Counted from the first letter of the stretch, positions 7,960 to 18,462 are shown. The stretch is 64,000 nucleotides of DNA from Azospirillum sp. TSH100 (GCF_004923295.1 NZ_CP039634.1:186001-250000), one strand, 5' to 3'. Numbers and translations: made by a program. Notes: generated by a model from the sequence alone, not told the origin.

Positions 7960-8970
7960 GCGACGCGACAGCGGGCAGCCCGGCCGCCCGCGCGTCTTCA
8001 GCAGCAGCGGATTCCAGGCGATCATGCCGGCAACCTCCCCCAGCGTCGCCTTGCGCTGGCGTTGGATCGACCGGCGTTTGGCGATCATGCGCGGCAGTCC
8101 GCAAAGCGCGTCGCGGATGCCGCGGCCGATGGCGCCGGTGCGCCCGCTGCCCAGGCTGCGGAACACCAGATAGACCACCAGCAGCGAATGGCCGGCGAAG
8201 GCCAGCGGCAGCAGAGGCAGCGGCATGTTCTTCACCATCGTCCACACCAGATTGCGGACTCCGTGATACTGGGCGAAGGTGCCGTACTGCTTGGAAACGC
8301 CGCTGCTGACATGCTCCACCACCGCGTCGCCGACCTGCACCGCAGGCCCGCCGGCGAGCCGGATGCGGAAGCCGAGGTCGACATCCTCGCAATAGCAGAA
8401 GTAATCCTCGTCGAAACCACCGACCGCCTCGAAAAAGTCGCGCCGGTACATGGCGGCGGCGGCACAGGGCGAGAAGACCGCGCCGCTGTAATAAGGCGGC
8501 TTCAGCATGCGACGGTAATTGACCCGCCAGGCGAAGCCGAAGATGGAATACTGGTCGCCCTCGCCGTCGATCATGCGGGGGTCGTGCGAGAAGAGCTGGG
8601 TCGATCCGAACATCGCCACGTCGGGCTGCGCCTGGGCGGCGGCATGCAGCCGCTCCATCCAGTCGCGGCGCGGAAAGGCGTCCGGGTTCAGCGTGACGAT
8701 CCAGGGGACGGTGGCGCCGGCGGCGCCGATGTTGTTGGCCTTGGCGAATCCGACATTGCTGTCCATCCGGACCATGCGGAAGCGCGGATCAGCCGGCAAG
8801 GCGATACCGTCAACGTCTTTTGAGGCATTGTCGACGATCACCACCTCGAAGGCAGGATCGGTCTGATCGAGCAGACAGCCAATGACGCGATTGACGAAGT
8901 CGGCGCAATTAAAGCTGACGATGATGATCCGGCTGTGCCGATCATTTGCACCGTCGACGATGTGTGACAT
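7921..8970 (-). CDS. glycosyltransferase family 2 (rhamnosyltransferase-like)
   Basis: This 349-residue GT2 enzyme is on the opposite strand from its neighbours. The N-terminal strand IIIVSFNCADFV, the VDNASKD loop, NVGFAKANNIGA and VTLNPDAFP are the standard signature, and the acceptor segment GGFDEDYFCYCEDVDLGFR is intact. Near residues 245-270 a hydrophobic stretch (LPLLPLAFAGHSLLVVYLVF) suggests membrane association. The C-terminal tail, rich in Arg and Pro, overlaps the convergent GT2 gene by 39 bases. It probably acts in the same polysaccharide pathway but has its own promoter. Confidence 0.85.
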   Translation of the reverse strand: MSHIVDGANDRHSRIIIVSFNCADFVNRVIGCLLDQTDPAFEVVIVDNASKDVDGIALPADPRFRMVRMDSNVGFAKANNIGAAGATVPWIVTLNPDAFPRRDWMERLHAAAQAQPDVAMFGSTQLFSHDPRMIDGEGDQYSIFGFAWRVNYRRMLKPPYYSGAVFSPCAAAAMYRRDFFEAVGGFDEDYFCYCEDVDLGFRIRLAGGPAVQVGDAVVEHVSSGVSKQYGTFAQYHGVRNLVWTMVKNMPLPLLPLAFAGHSLLVVYLVFRSLGSGRTGAIGRGIRDALCGLPRMIAKRRSIQRQRKATLGEVAGMIAWNPLLLKTRGRPGCPLSRRSDQPPSVGVEKA

Positions 8971-9142
8971 GTCTTGGTAGCGTCCTTATTCACGCGTCCC
9001 TTTCCAGCTTATAGCCATTCCTACACCCGACCGAAAGCTGGAAAAGGGTCTTGGGGCTTTGCGCCATGGCGCCACCCGGCCAAACCGGAAACTAAGGCAT
9101 GCTGTTCTCCCTCATACGAAATCAACCCGGACCATCCTGCAC

Positions 9143-10087
9143 ATGCGCGTTCTCCTGACCGGCGCCACCGGCTTCGTCGGTCGCCACACCGCCCCGCTGC
9201 TGGCCGCCCGCGGACATGCGGTGCGCGCAGCCCTGCGCAGCCGCAAGGATGGCCCGTGGGAGCCGGCAATGGTCGGCGACATCGGTCCCGACACCGACTG
9301 GACAGCTGCGCTGGCCGGCGTTGACGCGGTCGTCCATATGGCGGCCCGCGTCCATGTCATGCGCGACAACGCCGCCGACCCGCTGGCGGAGTTCCGCCGC
9401 GTCAACACCGCCGGAACCGTCCAACTGGCGGAGCAGGCGGCAGCGGCCGGTGTAAAGCGCTTCGTCTATCTCAGCAGCATAAAGGCGATGGTGGATGAAA
9501 GCCGGCCCACGCCGCTGGACGAGAAGACGACGCCGGCCCCGACCAGCCCCTATGGCATCTCGAAGCTGGAGGCTGAACGGGCACTGGCGGCGATCTCCGC
9601 CCGCACCGGCATGGAGGTGGTTGTGATCCGCCCGCCGCTGGTCTATGGCCCCGGTGCCGCCGGCAACATGCGGGCATTGGTGAAGCTGGTGGCAACCGGT
9701 CTGCCGCTGCCGCTGGGCGGCATCCACAACCGGCGCAGCCTGATCTATGTCGGCAACCTCGCAGACGCGGTGGTGACGGTTCTGGAGCATCCGGACGCCG
9801 CCGGCCAAACCTTCCTGGTTCAGGATGGCGAGCCGGTGTCGACCGCCGATCTGGTGCGGGCCATCGCCGTGGCGCTGGCCCGGCCGGCGCGGCTGATCCC
9901 GGTGCCGCGCGGCCTGATGGCGCTCGGCGCGGCGCTGACCGGCACGCGCGCGGTGTTCGACCGGCTGGCCGGCACGCTGACGGTGAACGACGGACCCATC
10001 CGCAAAAAGCTCGGCTGGCGCCCGCCGCATGACCTTGCGTCCGGGTTGCGCGCCACCGCGGAATGGTTCAAAGCTTCCCGCGGCTGA
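9143..10087 (+). CDS. NAD-dependent sugar epimerase/reductase (WbpV-like)
   Basis: From ATG 9143 the protein is 314 residues and starts directly with the Rossmann strand MRVLLTGATGFVGRH, so upstream in-frame codons were excluded. The serine strand FVYLSSIKA and the catalytic YGISKLEAE (Tyr-x3-Lys) mark it as an extended SDR enzyme. The overall pattern resembles GalE/WbpV-type enzymes that act on UDP-N-acetyl sugars, for example reducing a 4-keto intermediate to UDP-QuiNAc. That would fit the FlaA1/WbpM-type dehydratase gene 45 bases downstream, which makes such 4-keto sugars. The reaction is an inference. Confidence 0.8.
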   Translation: MRVLLTGATGFVGRHTAPLLAARGHAVRAALRSRKDGPWEPAMVGDIGPDTDWTAALAGVDAVVHMAARVHVMRDNAADPLAEFRRVNTAGTVQLAEQAAAAGVKRFVYLSSIKAMVDESRPTPLDEKTTPAPTSPYGISKLEAERALAAISARTGMEVVVIRPPLVYGPGAAGNMRALVKLVATGLPLPLGGIHNRRSLIYVGNLADAVVTVLEHPDAAGQTFLVQDGEPVSTADLVRAIAVALARPARLIPVPRGLMALGAALTGTRAVFDRLAGTLTVNDGPIRKKLGWRPPHDLASGLRATAEWFKASRG

Positions 10088-10132
10088 TCGCGACGGCGAA
10101 ACAAGCCGGACGAATGAACAAGGTTTAGCGGC

Positions 10133-12067
10133 ATGCGTATCCCGTCCGCACGGGCATTCCTGGTGTTCCTGCACGATCTGGTGATGACCGGGGTCGCCCT
10201 GGCCGTCGCCCTGTACCTGCGGGTGGGTGGGTCCGCCTTCGGTCTGTATTTCGACGCGCTGACCATCGCGCTGCCGGTGCTGGTCGGGGTTTCGGCGGCG
10301 GTCTTCCTGCTGTTCGGACTGTACCGCGGCATCTGGCGCTATGCCTCCATCCCCGACCTGATGCAGGTGGTGCGCGCCGTCACCGTCGCGGTCCTGTGCT
10401 TCGTCCTGGCGATGTTCCTGCTGACGCGCGCGGAGCTTCTGCCGCGATCGCTGCCGCCGATCCTGTGGCTGGTGCAGATGCTTCTGCTCGGCGGGCCGCG
10501 TTTCGCCTACCGCTTCATGAAGGACCGCCGCTTCAGCTGGGCCGAGGCGGTGGAAGGCGTGCCGCGCATCCCCGTGCTGCTGCTGGGCGTCGGCGATGCG
10601 GCGGAGCTGTTCATCCGCTCGCTCGACCAGCCGGGCCAGTCAGCCTATCGCGTCGTCGGCATCCTGGACGACAAGGGCCGGCGGGTCGGCCATGCCGTGC
10701 GGGGCGTCCCGGTTCTGGGCGGCCCGGATGATCTGGAACAGGTGGTCCAGGCGCTGGACCGCAAGCATGAGCGGCCGCAGCGGCTGATCGTCACCAAGGG
10801 CGATGCCGAACTCAAGGGATCGACCCTGCGCAGCCTGCTTGACCGGGCGGAGGCGCTTGGTCTGGTCCTGTCGCGCCTGCCCAGCCTGACCGAGTTCAAA
10901 TCGGCGCTCGGCGAAGGCAAGGGTGTCGAGGTGCGGCCGATCGCGCTTGAGGATCTGCTGGGCCGGCCGCAGGCCGTTCTCGACCGCGGCGCCATTTCCG
11001 GGCTGGTCGGCGGCCGGCGGGTGATCGTCACCGGCGCCGGCGGCACCATCGGCAGCGAGCTGGTCCGCCAGATCGCGGCGCTGGGACCGGAACGGCTGAT
11101 CCTGCTCGATGCCGGGGAGTTCAACCTCTACAGCATCGAGATGGAGGTGCGGGAGAGGTTCCCCGGCCTCGACCCACGCCCGGTGATCGCCGACGTGCGC
11201 GACCGCGACCGCATCATGCGCCTGTTCCAGGAGGAGCGCCCTGCCCTGGTCTTCCACGCCGCGGCACTGAAGCATGTGCCGCTGGTGGAGGCCAACCCGT
11301 GCGAAGGCGTGCTGACCAACGTCATCGGCACCCGCAACGTGGCGGACGCGGCGCGTGCCGCCGGCTGCCTCGCCATGGTGCTGATCTCCACCGACAAGGC
11401 GATCCGCCCGACCAGCGTGATGGGTGCCGCCAAGCGCTTCGCCGAGACCTATTGCCAAGCCTTGGACGTCCTGCCGCCGCGCGACGGGACGGAGCATGCC
11501 ACCCGCTACATGACCGTGCGCTTCGGCAATGTGCTGGGCTCGTCGGGCTCGGTCGTGCCGCTGTTCACCCGGCAGCTGGCGAAGGGCGGTCCGCTGACCG
11601 TCACCCACCCCGACATGCGCCGTTACTTCATGACCGTGCGCGAAGCGGTGGAACTGGTGCTACAGGCCTCCGCCCACGGCGCCACCCGGGCTGAGGACCG
11701 CGGCAAGATCCTGGTGCTGGACATGGGCGAGCCGGTGAAGATTGCCGACCTTGCCCGCCAGATGATCCGGCTGGCCGGCTACCGGCCGGGCGTCGACATC
11801 GAGATCGCCTACACCGGCCTGCGCCCGGGCGAGAAGCTGTTCGAGGAAATCCTGACAGCGGCGGAGGCGCCGAGCCGCACCGAGGCCGACGGCGTCTTCC
11901 TCGCCTCCCCCCGGCTGATCGACTATGCGCTGATCAACCGCGCAGTGGGCGAACTGGAGGCCGCGGCACGGGCGGGTGACGGCGAGCGGGTCCTGTCGAT
12001 CCTCGGCACCGTGGTGCCCGATTTCCGCGCCGAAGCGGTGCTGCCGCCGGCCGCGACGCAGGCGTGA
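10133..12067 (+). CDS. membrane-bound nucleotide-sugar 4,6-dehydratase (FlaA1/WbpM/CapD type)
   Basis: This large 644-residue protein has four N-terminal membrane segments (about residues 10-115), a first Rossmann-like domain (IPVLLLGVGDAAELF) and a C-terminal catalytic SDR domain with TGAGGTIGSELVRQ. The active-site region LISTDKAIRPTSVMGAAKR carries the TDK/SMK pattern of UDP-GlcNAc 4,6-dehydratases that replaces the usual Tyr-x3-Lys. WbpM-type enzymes make UDP-4-keto-6-deoxy-GlcNAc for QuiNAc or FucNAc in O-antigen. Together with the SDR enzyme upstream it could form a UDP-QuiNAc branch feeding the WecA-type transferase. Confidence 0.9.
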   Translation: MRIPSARAFLVFLHDLVMTGVALAVALYLRVGGSAFGLYFDALTIALPVLVGVSAAVFLLFGLYRGIWRYASIPDLMQVVRAVTVAVLCFVLAMFLLTRAELLPRSLPPILWLVQMLLLGGPRFAYRFMKDRRFSWAEAVEGVPRIPVLLLGVGDAAELFIRSLDQPGQSAYRVVGILDDKGRRVGHAVRGVPVLGGPDDLEQVVQALDRKHERPQRLIVTKGDAELKGSTLRSLLDRAEALGLVLSRLPSLTEFKSALGEGKGVEVRPIALEDLLGRPQAVLDRGAISGLVGGRRVIVTGAGGTIGSELVRQIAALGPERLILLDAGEFNLYSIEMEVRERFPGLDPRPVIADVRDRDRIMRLFQEERPALVFHAAALKHVPLVEANPCEGVLTNVIGTRNVADAARAAGCLAMVLISTDKAIRPTSVMGAAKRFAETYCQALDVLPPRDGTEHATRYMTVRFGNVLGSSGSVVPLFTRQLAKGGPLTVTHPDMRRYFMTVREAVELVLQASAHGATRAEDRGKILVLDMGEPVKIADLARQMIRLAGYRPGVDIEIAYTGLRPGEKLFEEILTAAEAPSRTEADGVFLASPRLIDYALINRAVGELEAAARAGDGERVLSILGTVVPDFRAEAVLPPAATQA

Positions 12068-12134
12068 TCGGTACCGGATCGGGAAGCTCGTTCCGGGCAC
12101 GAAAAAAAGTGAGTGACGAGGTGATTTTAAGCGC

Positions 12135-12163
12135 TTGCATCCCCAAAAGGCCTGTGGCATAAC
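12135..12163 (+). promoter_or_regulatory. sigma-70-type promoter for the tRNA-Thr pair
   Basis: TTGCAT (12135-12140), a 17-base spacer and CATAAC (12158-12163) form a good housekeeping promoter about 75 bases before the first tRNA. Nothing else lies between it and the tRNA genes. Confidence 0.55.
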
Positions 12164-12239
12164 CCGCGCCACTTCGGGGGGCGGTCAAGCCTGAACGCCT
12201 CACCCGGACGCGTCGCCCCGGCGATGGTCGGTTATCGGG

Positions 12240-12314
<75 letters not shown>

Positions 12315-12350
12315 TTCTTCCGATCTTGTCATCAGGCGCCTGCATCTGGC

Positions 12351-12425
<75 letters not shown>

Positions 12426-12600
12426 TTTCCCTCATTCACTCCCCCTTTAAAATCCCCTCAAAAATCAGCGCATCGCTTCCTTGACCTTGCCGCCGAAAGG
12501 CCGCAAGAAACCCGCGCATTTTCACAGCCGGTGAAAACTCGGTACACTGCTTCTCAGCTGTGAATTTTCGGGTGCGGGTTCGTTTCGGGAGGATGTCACC

Positions 12601-13680
12601 ATGGCCGGCAACAGCTTCGGCACGCTTTTCCGCTTCACCACCTGGGGCGAGAGCCACGGTCCGGCCATCGGCGTCGTCGTCGACGGTTGCCCGTCGCTGA
12701 TCGACCTCGTTGCGGAAACCGACATCCAGCCCTGGATGGACAAGCGCCGCCCCGGCCAGTCACGCTACACCACCCAGCGCCAGGAATCCGATCAGGTGAA
12801 GATCCTGTCCGGCGTGTTCGAGGGCAAGACGACCGGCACCCCGATCTCGCTGCTGATCGAGAACACCGACCAGCGCTCCAAGGATTACAGCGACATCGCC
12901 GGCAAATTCCGCCCCGGCCATGCCGACTACACCTACTGGCAGAAATACGGCATCCGCGATTACCGCGGCGGCGGCCGCTCCTCGGCGCGGGAAACCGCCT
13001 GCCGGGTCGCCGCCGGTGCTGTGGCGCGCAAAGTGCTGGGTTCCGCCATCCAGGTGCGCGGCGCCCTGGTGCAGATCGGTCCGCACCGGATCGACCGCAG
13101 CCGCTGGGACTGGGCGGAGATCGACAACAACCCCTTCTTCTGCCCCGACCCGGTCGCCGCCACCCAGTGGGCCGAGTATCTCGACGGCATCCGCAAGAGC
13201 GGCTCGTCGGCCGGCGCGGTGGTGGAACTGGTGGCGTCCGGCGTGCCGGTCGGGCTGGGCGACCCGCTCTATGACAAGCTCGACAGCGACCTCGCCTGCG
13301 CGATGATGACGATCAACGCGGTCAAGGGTGTCGAGATCGGCAACGGCTTCGCCGCGGCCGAACTGACCGGCGAGGAGAACGCCGACCAGATGCGCATGGG
13401 CGCCGACGGCCAGCCGCAGTTCCTGTCCAACCACGCCGGCGGCATCCTGGGCGGCATCTCCACCGGGCAGGACATCGTCGTCCGCTTCGCGGTGAAGCCG
13501 ACCAGCTCGATCCTGACGCCGCGCCGGACGGTGGACACCGCCGGCAACGACACCGACATCCTGACCAAGGGGCGCCACGATCCCTGCGTCGGCATCCGCG
13601 CCGTGCCGGTGGGCGAAGCGATGATGGCCTGCGTGCTGGCCGACCACCTGCTGCGCCGGCGGGCCGAGCGGCGGGAGTGA
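12601..13680 (+). CDS. aroC: chorismate synthase
   Basis: AroC makes chorismate from EPSP with reduced FMN, the last shikimate-pathway step. The 359-residue length is standard. All three family signatures are present: [16 protein letters not shown] near residue 17, [15 protein letters not shown] near residue 43, and the flavin/phosphate-binding [19 protein letters not shown] around residues 120-140; the C-terminal [18 protein letters not shown] is intact. The start has GGGAGG nine to ten bases upstream. The gene downstream begins seven bases after its stop. Confidence 0.97.
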   Translation: MAGNSFGTLFRFTTWGESHGPAIGVVVDGCPSLIDLVAETDIQPWMDKRRPGQSRYTTQRQESDQVKILSGVFEGKTTGTPISLLIENTDQRSKDYSDIAGKFRPGHADYTYWQKYGIRDYRGGGRSSARETACRVAAGAVARKVLGSAIQVRGALVQIGPHRIDRSRWDWAEIDNNPFFCPDPVAATQWAEYLDGIRKSGSSAGAVVELVASGVPVGLGDPLYDKLDSDLACAMMTINAVKGVEIGNGFAAAELTGEENADQMRMGADGQPQFLSNHAGGILGGISTGQDIVVRFAVKPTSSILTPRRTVDTAGNDTDILTKGRHDPCVGIRAVPVGEAMMACVLADHLLRRRAERRE

Positions 13681-13687
13681 CCGGCCC

Positions 13688-14269
13688 ATGCCCGCCCGCC
13701 GCAGACAGCGCCTGATCCTTGCCCTGGTGGCCCTGCTGGTCTCCATTCCCGGCGCTGTTCCGGCGGCCGTGGCGGACGACAGGCCTTTCCGGGAATTCGA
13801 CGAGAGCTTCAAAAACTGGAAGCTCTACTGCCAGCTCTGGACAGGCACCCGGCAGGTGGAGTGCGAACTGTCCACCCGCGGCATCAATGACCGTACCGCC
13901 CGGTTGGTCTGGCTGCGCTCGACCGATCGCTGGCGCGAGGGGCTGCGCTTCCGCGTTTCCGCCGACTCGCTGGACTTGGACAGGCTGGTGCGGGTCTGGG
14001 CCGACCGGGCAGTGTTCAAACCCGATTCCCCCTGCAAGGCCTTCCGGTTCGAGACCAACACCTGCGCGGTGAGCGATCCCGACATCAACCGACGTATGGT
14101 GGAGAAGATCGCTCCGGCGCCGGAGGTCTCGATCGTAGGCCAGTCGCCGGCCGGCGAGAAGACGGAGGTCAGATTCCCGCTTTCCGGCTTCCGCGAGGCG
14201 GTGGAGCGCAGCGAGGCCATTCGGGCGCTAGCGGGCAGACCGTGGGCGACGAGCGCCGGCGGCAACTGA
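13688..14269 (+). CDS. secreted protein, possibly invasion-associated locus B (IalB)-like
   Basis: The 193-residue protein has a clear N-terminal signal peptide (RRRQRLILALVALLVSIPGAVPAAVADD). The mature part starts with FKNWKLYCQLWTGTRQVECEL, which resembles the opening of IalB-like periplasmic proteins (a tryptophan followed by two cysteines), and a second cysteine pair occurs in SPCKAFRFETNTCAV, so two disulfides are likely. The assignment is tentative because the rest diverges. It follows aroC by seven bases and precedes rnr, so it may be co-transcribed with either. Confidence 0.5.
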   Translation: MPARRRQRLILALVALLVSIPGAVPAAVADDRPFREFDESFKNWKLYCQLWTGTRQVECELSTRGINDRTARLVWLRSTDRWREGLRFRVSADSLDLDRLVRVWADRAVFKPDSPCKAFRFETNTCAVSDPDINRRMVEKIAPAPEVSIVGQSPAGEKTEVRFPLSGFREAVERSEAIRALAGRPWATSAGGN

Positions 14270-14317
14270 TCCCTATATAGCGACCCGCGAGACAAGAACC
14301 GACGGACCTCCCATCCA

Positions 14318-16474
14318 GTGACCGACAGCCATTTCCCCGGCAAGGACGCCATCCTCGCCTTCATCCGGTCCAGCACCACCCCCGTCGGCAAGCGCGAGAT
14401 CGCCCGCGCCTTCAAGCTGTCCGGATCGGCCGACCGCGAGATGCTGAAGGATTTGCTGCGCGAGCTGGAGGCCGATGGCGCCGTGGAGCGCGGGCGCAAC
14501 AAGCGCATGGCCCCGCCACAGTCGCTGCCCGCGGTCGCGGTTCTGCTGGTCACCGGCGTCGATGCGGACGGCGAATTGGCGGCCCGGCCGCTGACCTGGA
14601 CCGGCGAAGGGACTCCGCCACGCATCTTCCTGCTGCCGGAAAAGAAGTCGCGCGGCGAGGACAAGCCGCTGGCGGTCGGCGACACGCTGCTGGCGAAGCT
14701 CGCCCGCATCAACGACCGGCTCTATGAGGCGCGTGTCATCCGCCGGATAGACGGGGAGCGCGAGGGCCGCATCCTCGGCGTCTACCGGCCAGCCGCCGAC
14801 GGCGGGCGCATCCACCCGACCGACCGCCGCCACAAGACCGAATTCCTGGTGCTGCCGCCCAACCGCGGCGACGCCGAACCCGGCGATCTCGTCTTCGCCG
14901 ACATCCTGCCGGCCGGGCGCGCCGGCCAGCCGCAGGCCCGCGTGGTGGAGCGGCTGGGCTCCACCGACGAGCCGCGCGCCTTCAGCCTGATCGCCATCCA
15001 TGCCCATGGCATCCCCACGGTCTTCCCGCATGCCGCCCTGCGCGAGGCGGAACTGGCGGCGGTGCCGGCGCTGATGCAGCGGGAGGATCTGCGCGACATT
15101 CCGCTGGTGACCATCGACGGCGCCGACGCCCGCGACTTCGACGATGCCGTGTGGGCGGAGCCGGACGGCGATCCGGAGAATCCGGAGGGCTGGCACCTGA
15201 TCGTCGCCATCGCCGACGTGTCCTATTATGTGCGCCCTGGATCGGCGCTGGACCGGACGGCCTACGAGCGCGGGAATTCGGTGTATTTCCCCGACCGCGT
15301 CGTGCCGATGCTGCCGGAGGCGCTGTCCAACGGGCTTTGCTCGCTGCGGCCGGGGGAGGACCGCGCCTGTCTGGCCTTCCACCTGTGGATCGACCGCAAC
15401 GGTGTGCTGATCCGGCATCGCCTGGTCCGCGGCCTGATGCGGTCGGCGGCGCGGCTGACCTATGAACAGGTACAGGATTGCCACGAGGGCCGGCTCGACG
15501 AGGTGACGGCGCCGCTGGCCGACAGCGTCATCGCCCCGCTGTTCGGCGCGTACGCCCGCCTCGCCGCCGCCCGTGCGAAGCGCGGCACACTGGAACTCGA
15601 CCTGCCCGAACGGCGCGTGCACATCGACCAGCGCGGCCGGGTCGCCGAGATCGCCCGGCGGGAGCGGCACGACAGCCACCGGCTGATCGAGGAGTTCATG
15701 ATCGCCGCCAACGTCGCGGCGGCGGAGGTGCTGGAACGGCGGACCATGCCCGGCCTCTACCGCATCCACGACCGTCCCTCGATGGAGAAGATGGAGGCGC
15801 TGCGCGGCTTCCTTGCCGAAATCGGCCACCCGCTGGCCAAGAGCGCCGACCTGACGCCGGACCACTTCACCCGCATCCTGCGCAAGGTCGAGGGCACGTC
15901 TCACGCGCCGCTGGTCAGCGAGGTGATCCTGCGTGCCCAGGCACAGGCCGCCTATAGCCCGGACAACATCGGCCATTTCGGGCTGGCTCTGCACCGCTAT
16001 GCCCATTTCACCTCACCGATCCGCCGCTATGCCGACCTGATCGTCCACCGCGCCCTGATCCGCACGCTGGGGCTCGGCGTCGGCGGGCTGGATGACGAGA
16101 CGCTTGGGCGGCTGGCGGAGATCGGCGAGCATCTGTCCGGCACCGAACGTCGTGCCGCCACCGCGGAACGCGATGCGGTCGATCGCTACACCGCCGCCTT
16201 CCTGGCCGACCGGCTGGGGGAACGCTTCAGCGGCCGCATCTCCGGGGTCAGCCGCTTCGGGCTGTTCGTGCGGCTGGACGAGAGCGGTGCCGACGGGCTG
16301 GTCCCCGCCAGCAGCCTGCCCGACGACAGGTACGAGCACGACGAGGCCGCACACGCTCTGGTCGGGCAACGTACGGGCCGCACATACGGGCTCAGCAGCC
16401 CGGTCAAAGTGGTGCTGGTGGAGGCTGATCCGATCGGCGGCAGCACGCTATTCCGATTGGCCGACTCGATGTGA
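14318..16474 (+). CDS. rnr: ribonuclease R
   Basis: RNase R is a processive 3'-5' exoribonuclease that degrades structured RNA. The 718-residue protein begins at a GTG (14318). It has an N-terminal winged-helix segment (about residues 1-65), cold-shock-type domains, the RNB catalytic domain starting at PLVTIDGADARDFDDAVW with the cluster of metal-binding aspartates, and a C-terminal S1 domain (FSGRISGVSRFGLFVRL). It is slightly shorter than enterobacterial RNase R, lacking the long lysine-rich tail. Confidence 0.95.
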   Translation: MTDSHFPGKDAILAFIRSSTTPVGKREIARAFKLSGSADREMLKDLLRELEADGAVERGRNKRMAPPQSLPAVAVLLVTGVDADGELAARPLTWTGEGTPPRIFLLPEKKSRGEDKPLAVGDTLLAKLARINDRLYEARVIRRIDGEREGRILGVYRPAADGGRIHPTDRRHKTEFLVLPPNRGDAEPGDLVFADILPAGRAGQPQARVVERLGSTDEPRAFSLIAIHAHGIPTVFPHAALREAELAAVPALMQREDLRDIPLVTIDGADARDFDDAVWAEPDGDPENPEGWHLIVAIADVSYYVRPGSALDRTAYERGNSVYFPDRVVPMLPEALSNGLCSLRPGEDRACLAFHLWIDRNGVLIRHRLVRGLMRSAARLTYEQVQDCHEGRLDEVTAPLADSVIAPLFGAYARLAAARAKRGTLELDLPERRVHIDQRGRVAEIARRERHDSHRLIEEFMIAANVAAAEVLERRTMPGLYRIHDRPSMEKMEALRGFLAEIGHPLAKSADLTPDHFTRILRKVEGTSHAPLVSEVILRAQAQAAYSPDNIGHFGLALHRYAHFTSPIRRYADLIVHRALIRTLGLGVGGLDDETLGRLAEIGEHLSGTERRAATAERDAVDRYTAAFLADRLGERFSGRISGVSRFGLFVRLDESGADGLVPASSLPDDRYEHDEAAHALVGQRTGRTYGLSSPVKVVLVEADPIGGSTLFRLADSM

Positions 16475-16747
16475 GAAGCGGGTCGCCGCCACACCGTTGC
16501 ATAATGGCAACGCCCGAGCTCGGGGGCTGATATATGATCGACTCGCGGCCAAGCCATGGTTTGCCCGCACCTCCGCCATACCAGCGTGACCTTGGCGACA
16601 CAGGTCGGGACAATCCGCAACATTGTGGTGAGGCCCGCAATTTTGTCCCGCCCGCCCTCCTGAACGAAGGTGTATCTATCACCCATCCGGGATCGGGAAC
16701 ATCCTCGTCCGGTCCGGCTGCAGGAAAGGGAGGCCGCGGTTAGCCCC

Positions 16748-18397
16748 ATGGCCCAGTTCGATCACAGCGTGTGCGATCAGGATGCACAATCCCACGTGCC
16801 GTCTTTTCCGATCCCCCTGATGTCGGGCATGGCGGGTCTTTTCCGCCGTTCTTTCCGCCATCTGGCCTTCCAGTTCTCCGCCGCAGCACTTCTCGCCACC
16901 ACCGCTCTCGCCGGGACGCCGCAGGCCGCGACCAACGCGCCGCTGCCGGTGATCGAACAGGTCTTCTCCGTCGGTTTCGCCAAGATCGCCGAAGTCTATC
17001 TGGAACCGGTGTCCTTCAACCGACTTGGCATGGATGGGCTGAAGGGTCTGACCGCACTTGACCCGTCGGTGACGGTGGAGCGTGCCGGCAGTGCCGTACG
17101 CCTGTACGTCTCGGGCGCCCTGGCGGCGGAGTACGGTGCGGCTGCCGACGGCGATGCCGGCGGCTGGGCGGTTCTGACCACCCGAATCATTGACCGCGCC
17201 CGCAGCTATTCCCCAATTCTGGCGAAAGCGACGCCGGAACGGCTGTACCAAGTGGTGTTCGACGGCGTCACCGCCGATCTCGACGGCTATTCCCGCTACA
17301 CCGGCGTCCAGCGCGCCAGCAACGAACGCGCCCAGCGCGAGGGCTATGGCGGCGTCGGCCTGTCGCTGGACACCACGTCCAATGGTCGCGTCATCGTGCA
17401 TGACGTCATGCCGCACAGCCCGGCCGAGCGCGTCGGCATCGTCGACGGCGACCAGCTTCTGGCGATCGACGGCGACATGACCACGCGGATGACGGCGGCG
17501 GACATGCGGGAGCGGCTGCGCGGCCCCACCGGCACGCTGGTCACGCTGACCGTCGCCCGCGACAATGGGCCGCCCCGCCGCCTGCCGTTGCGTCGCGAGC
17601 GGGTGGTGCCGAACACCGTGACCTATTCGATGTCCGGCGACGTCGGCATCGTCAAGCTCGACCGCTTCAACGCCACCACCGCCTCCAGCCTGCGCTCGGC
17701 AGTGACCTCGATCCGGCAGGCGGCAGGCCCGACCTTGCAGGGGATGGTTCTCGACCTGCGCGGCAATCCGGGCGGGCTGCTGGACCAGGCCGTCGCGGTC
17801 GCCGACCTGTTCATCCGCCGCGGCCGGATCATCTCCACCGAAGGGCGCAACCCGGAAAGCCGCCAGCGCTTCGACGCCAATCCCGACGACCTGCTGGACG
17901 GGCTGCCGCTGGTGGTGCTGGTCGACGGCCGTTCCGCCTCGTCGGCGGAGGTGGTGGCGGCGGCGTTGCAGGACTCGGGCCGTGCGGTGGTGGTGGGGGC
18001 GTCCAGCTACGGCAAGGGCAGTGTCCAGACGGTCAACCGCCTGCCCAACGACGGCGAGCTGTTTCTGACCTGGAGCCGCATCTACACCCCGGCCGGCTAT
18101 ACCCTGCACCGCCAGGGCGTCCAGCCAACCGTCTGCACCAGCCGGGCCGGCCAGACCGATCCTGAGGCGCTGCTGTCCGACCTGCGCGAGGGCCGCCTGC
18201 GCCCGGCGCAGGTGGCGAGCTGGCGGTCCAAGGCGGCCGACGACGAGCATGCGCTGAACGCCTTGCGCGAGGCCTGCCCCTGGAAGGAGCATGAGCCGGA
18301 ACTGGACCTGAAGGTCGCCATGCGCCTGCTGGCGGAGCCGGGGCTCTACCAGCGCGCCGTGGCCACCGCCGTGGTCAACACCGTGGCGGAGCGCTGA
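16748..18397 (+). CDS. S41 family carboxyl-terminal processing peptidase
   Basis: The 549-residue protein carries a PDZ domain (GYGGVGLSLDTTSNGRVIVHDVM, about residues 200-290) followed by the S41 protease domain. The catalytic dyad is visible: Ser398 in GRSASSAEVVAAALQD and Lys423 in SYGKGSVQTV. An N-terminal hydrophobic stretch (FRHLAFQFSAAALLATTALAG) acts as signal or anchor, so it works in the periplasm. The start is uncertain: ATG 16748 has GGGAGG thirteen bases upstream, while ATG 16820 would give a more compact signal peptide. The C-terminal region with two cysteines is an extension not found in short CtpA proteins. Confidence 0.88.
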   Translation: MAQFDHSVCDQDAQSHVPSFPIPLMSGMAGLFRRSFRHLAFQFSAAALLATTALAGTPQAATNAPLPVIEQVFSVGFAKIAEVYLEPVSFNRLGMDGLKGLTALDPSVTVERAGSAVRLYVSGALAAEYGAAADGDAGGWAVLTTRIIDRARSYSPILAKATPERLYQVVFDGVTADLDGYSRYTGVQRASNERAQREGYGGVGLSLDTTSNGRVIVHDVMPHSPAERVGIVDGDQLLAIDGDMTTRMTAADMRERLRGPTGTLVTLTVARDNGPPRRLPLRRERVVPNTVTYSMSGDVGIVKLDRFNATTASSLRSAVTSIRQAAGPTLQGMVLDLRGNPGGLLDQAVAVADLFIRRGRIISTEGRNPESRQRFDANPDDLLDGLPLVVLVDGRSASSAEVVAAALQDSGRAVVVGASSYGKGSVQTVNRLPNDGELFLTWSRIYTPAGYTLHRQGVQPTVCTSRAGQTDPEALLSDLREGRLRPAQVASWRSKAADDEHALNALREACPWKEHEPELDLKVAMRLLAEPGLYQRAVATAVVNTVAER

Positions 18398-18462
18398 CCA
18401 CCGTTTCGGGCGGCGTCCTTGTGGCAATCGCCGGCGGACGCTGATTTCACCGCCCATAGGGC

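Noticed and set aside
14273..16006. A 577-codon minus-strand frame opposite rnr
   Set aside because: It mirrors the RNase R gene and has no recognisable motif or ribosome site.
16495..16747. A promoter, terminator or small gene between rnr and the S41 protease gene
   Set aside because: A short CGTTGC/GCAACG hairpin (16495-16512) and a CCCGAGCTCGGG palindrome (16513-16524) are visible, but neither has a T-tract or clear promoter spacing. A 69-codon frame there has no ribosome site or family similarity.
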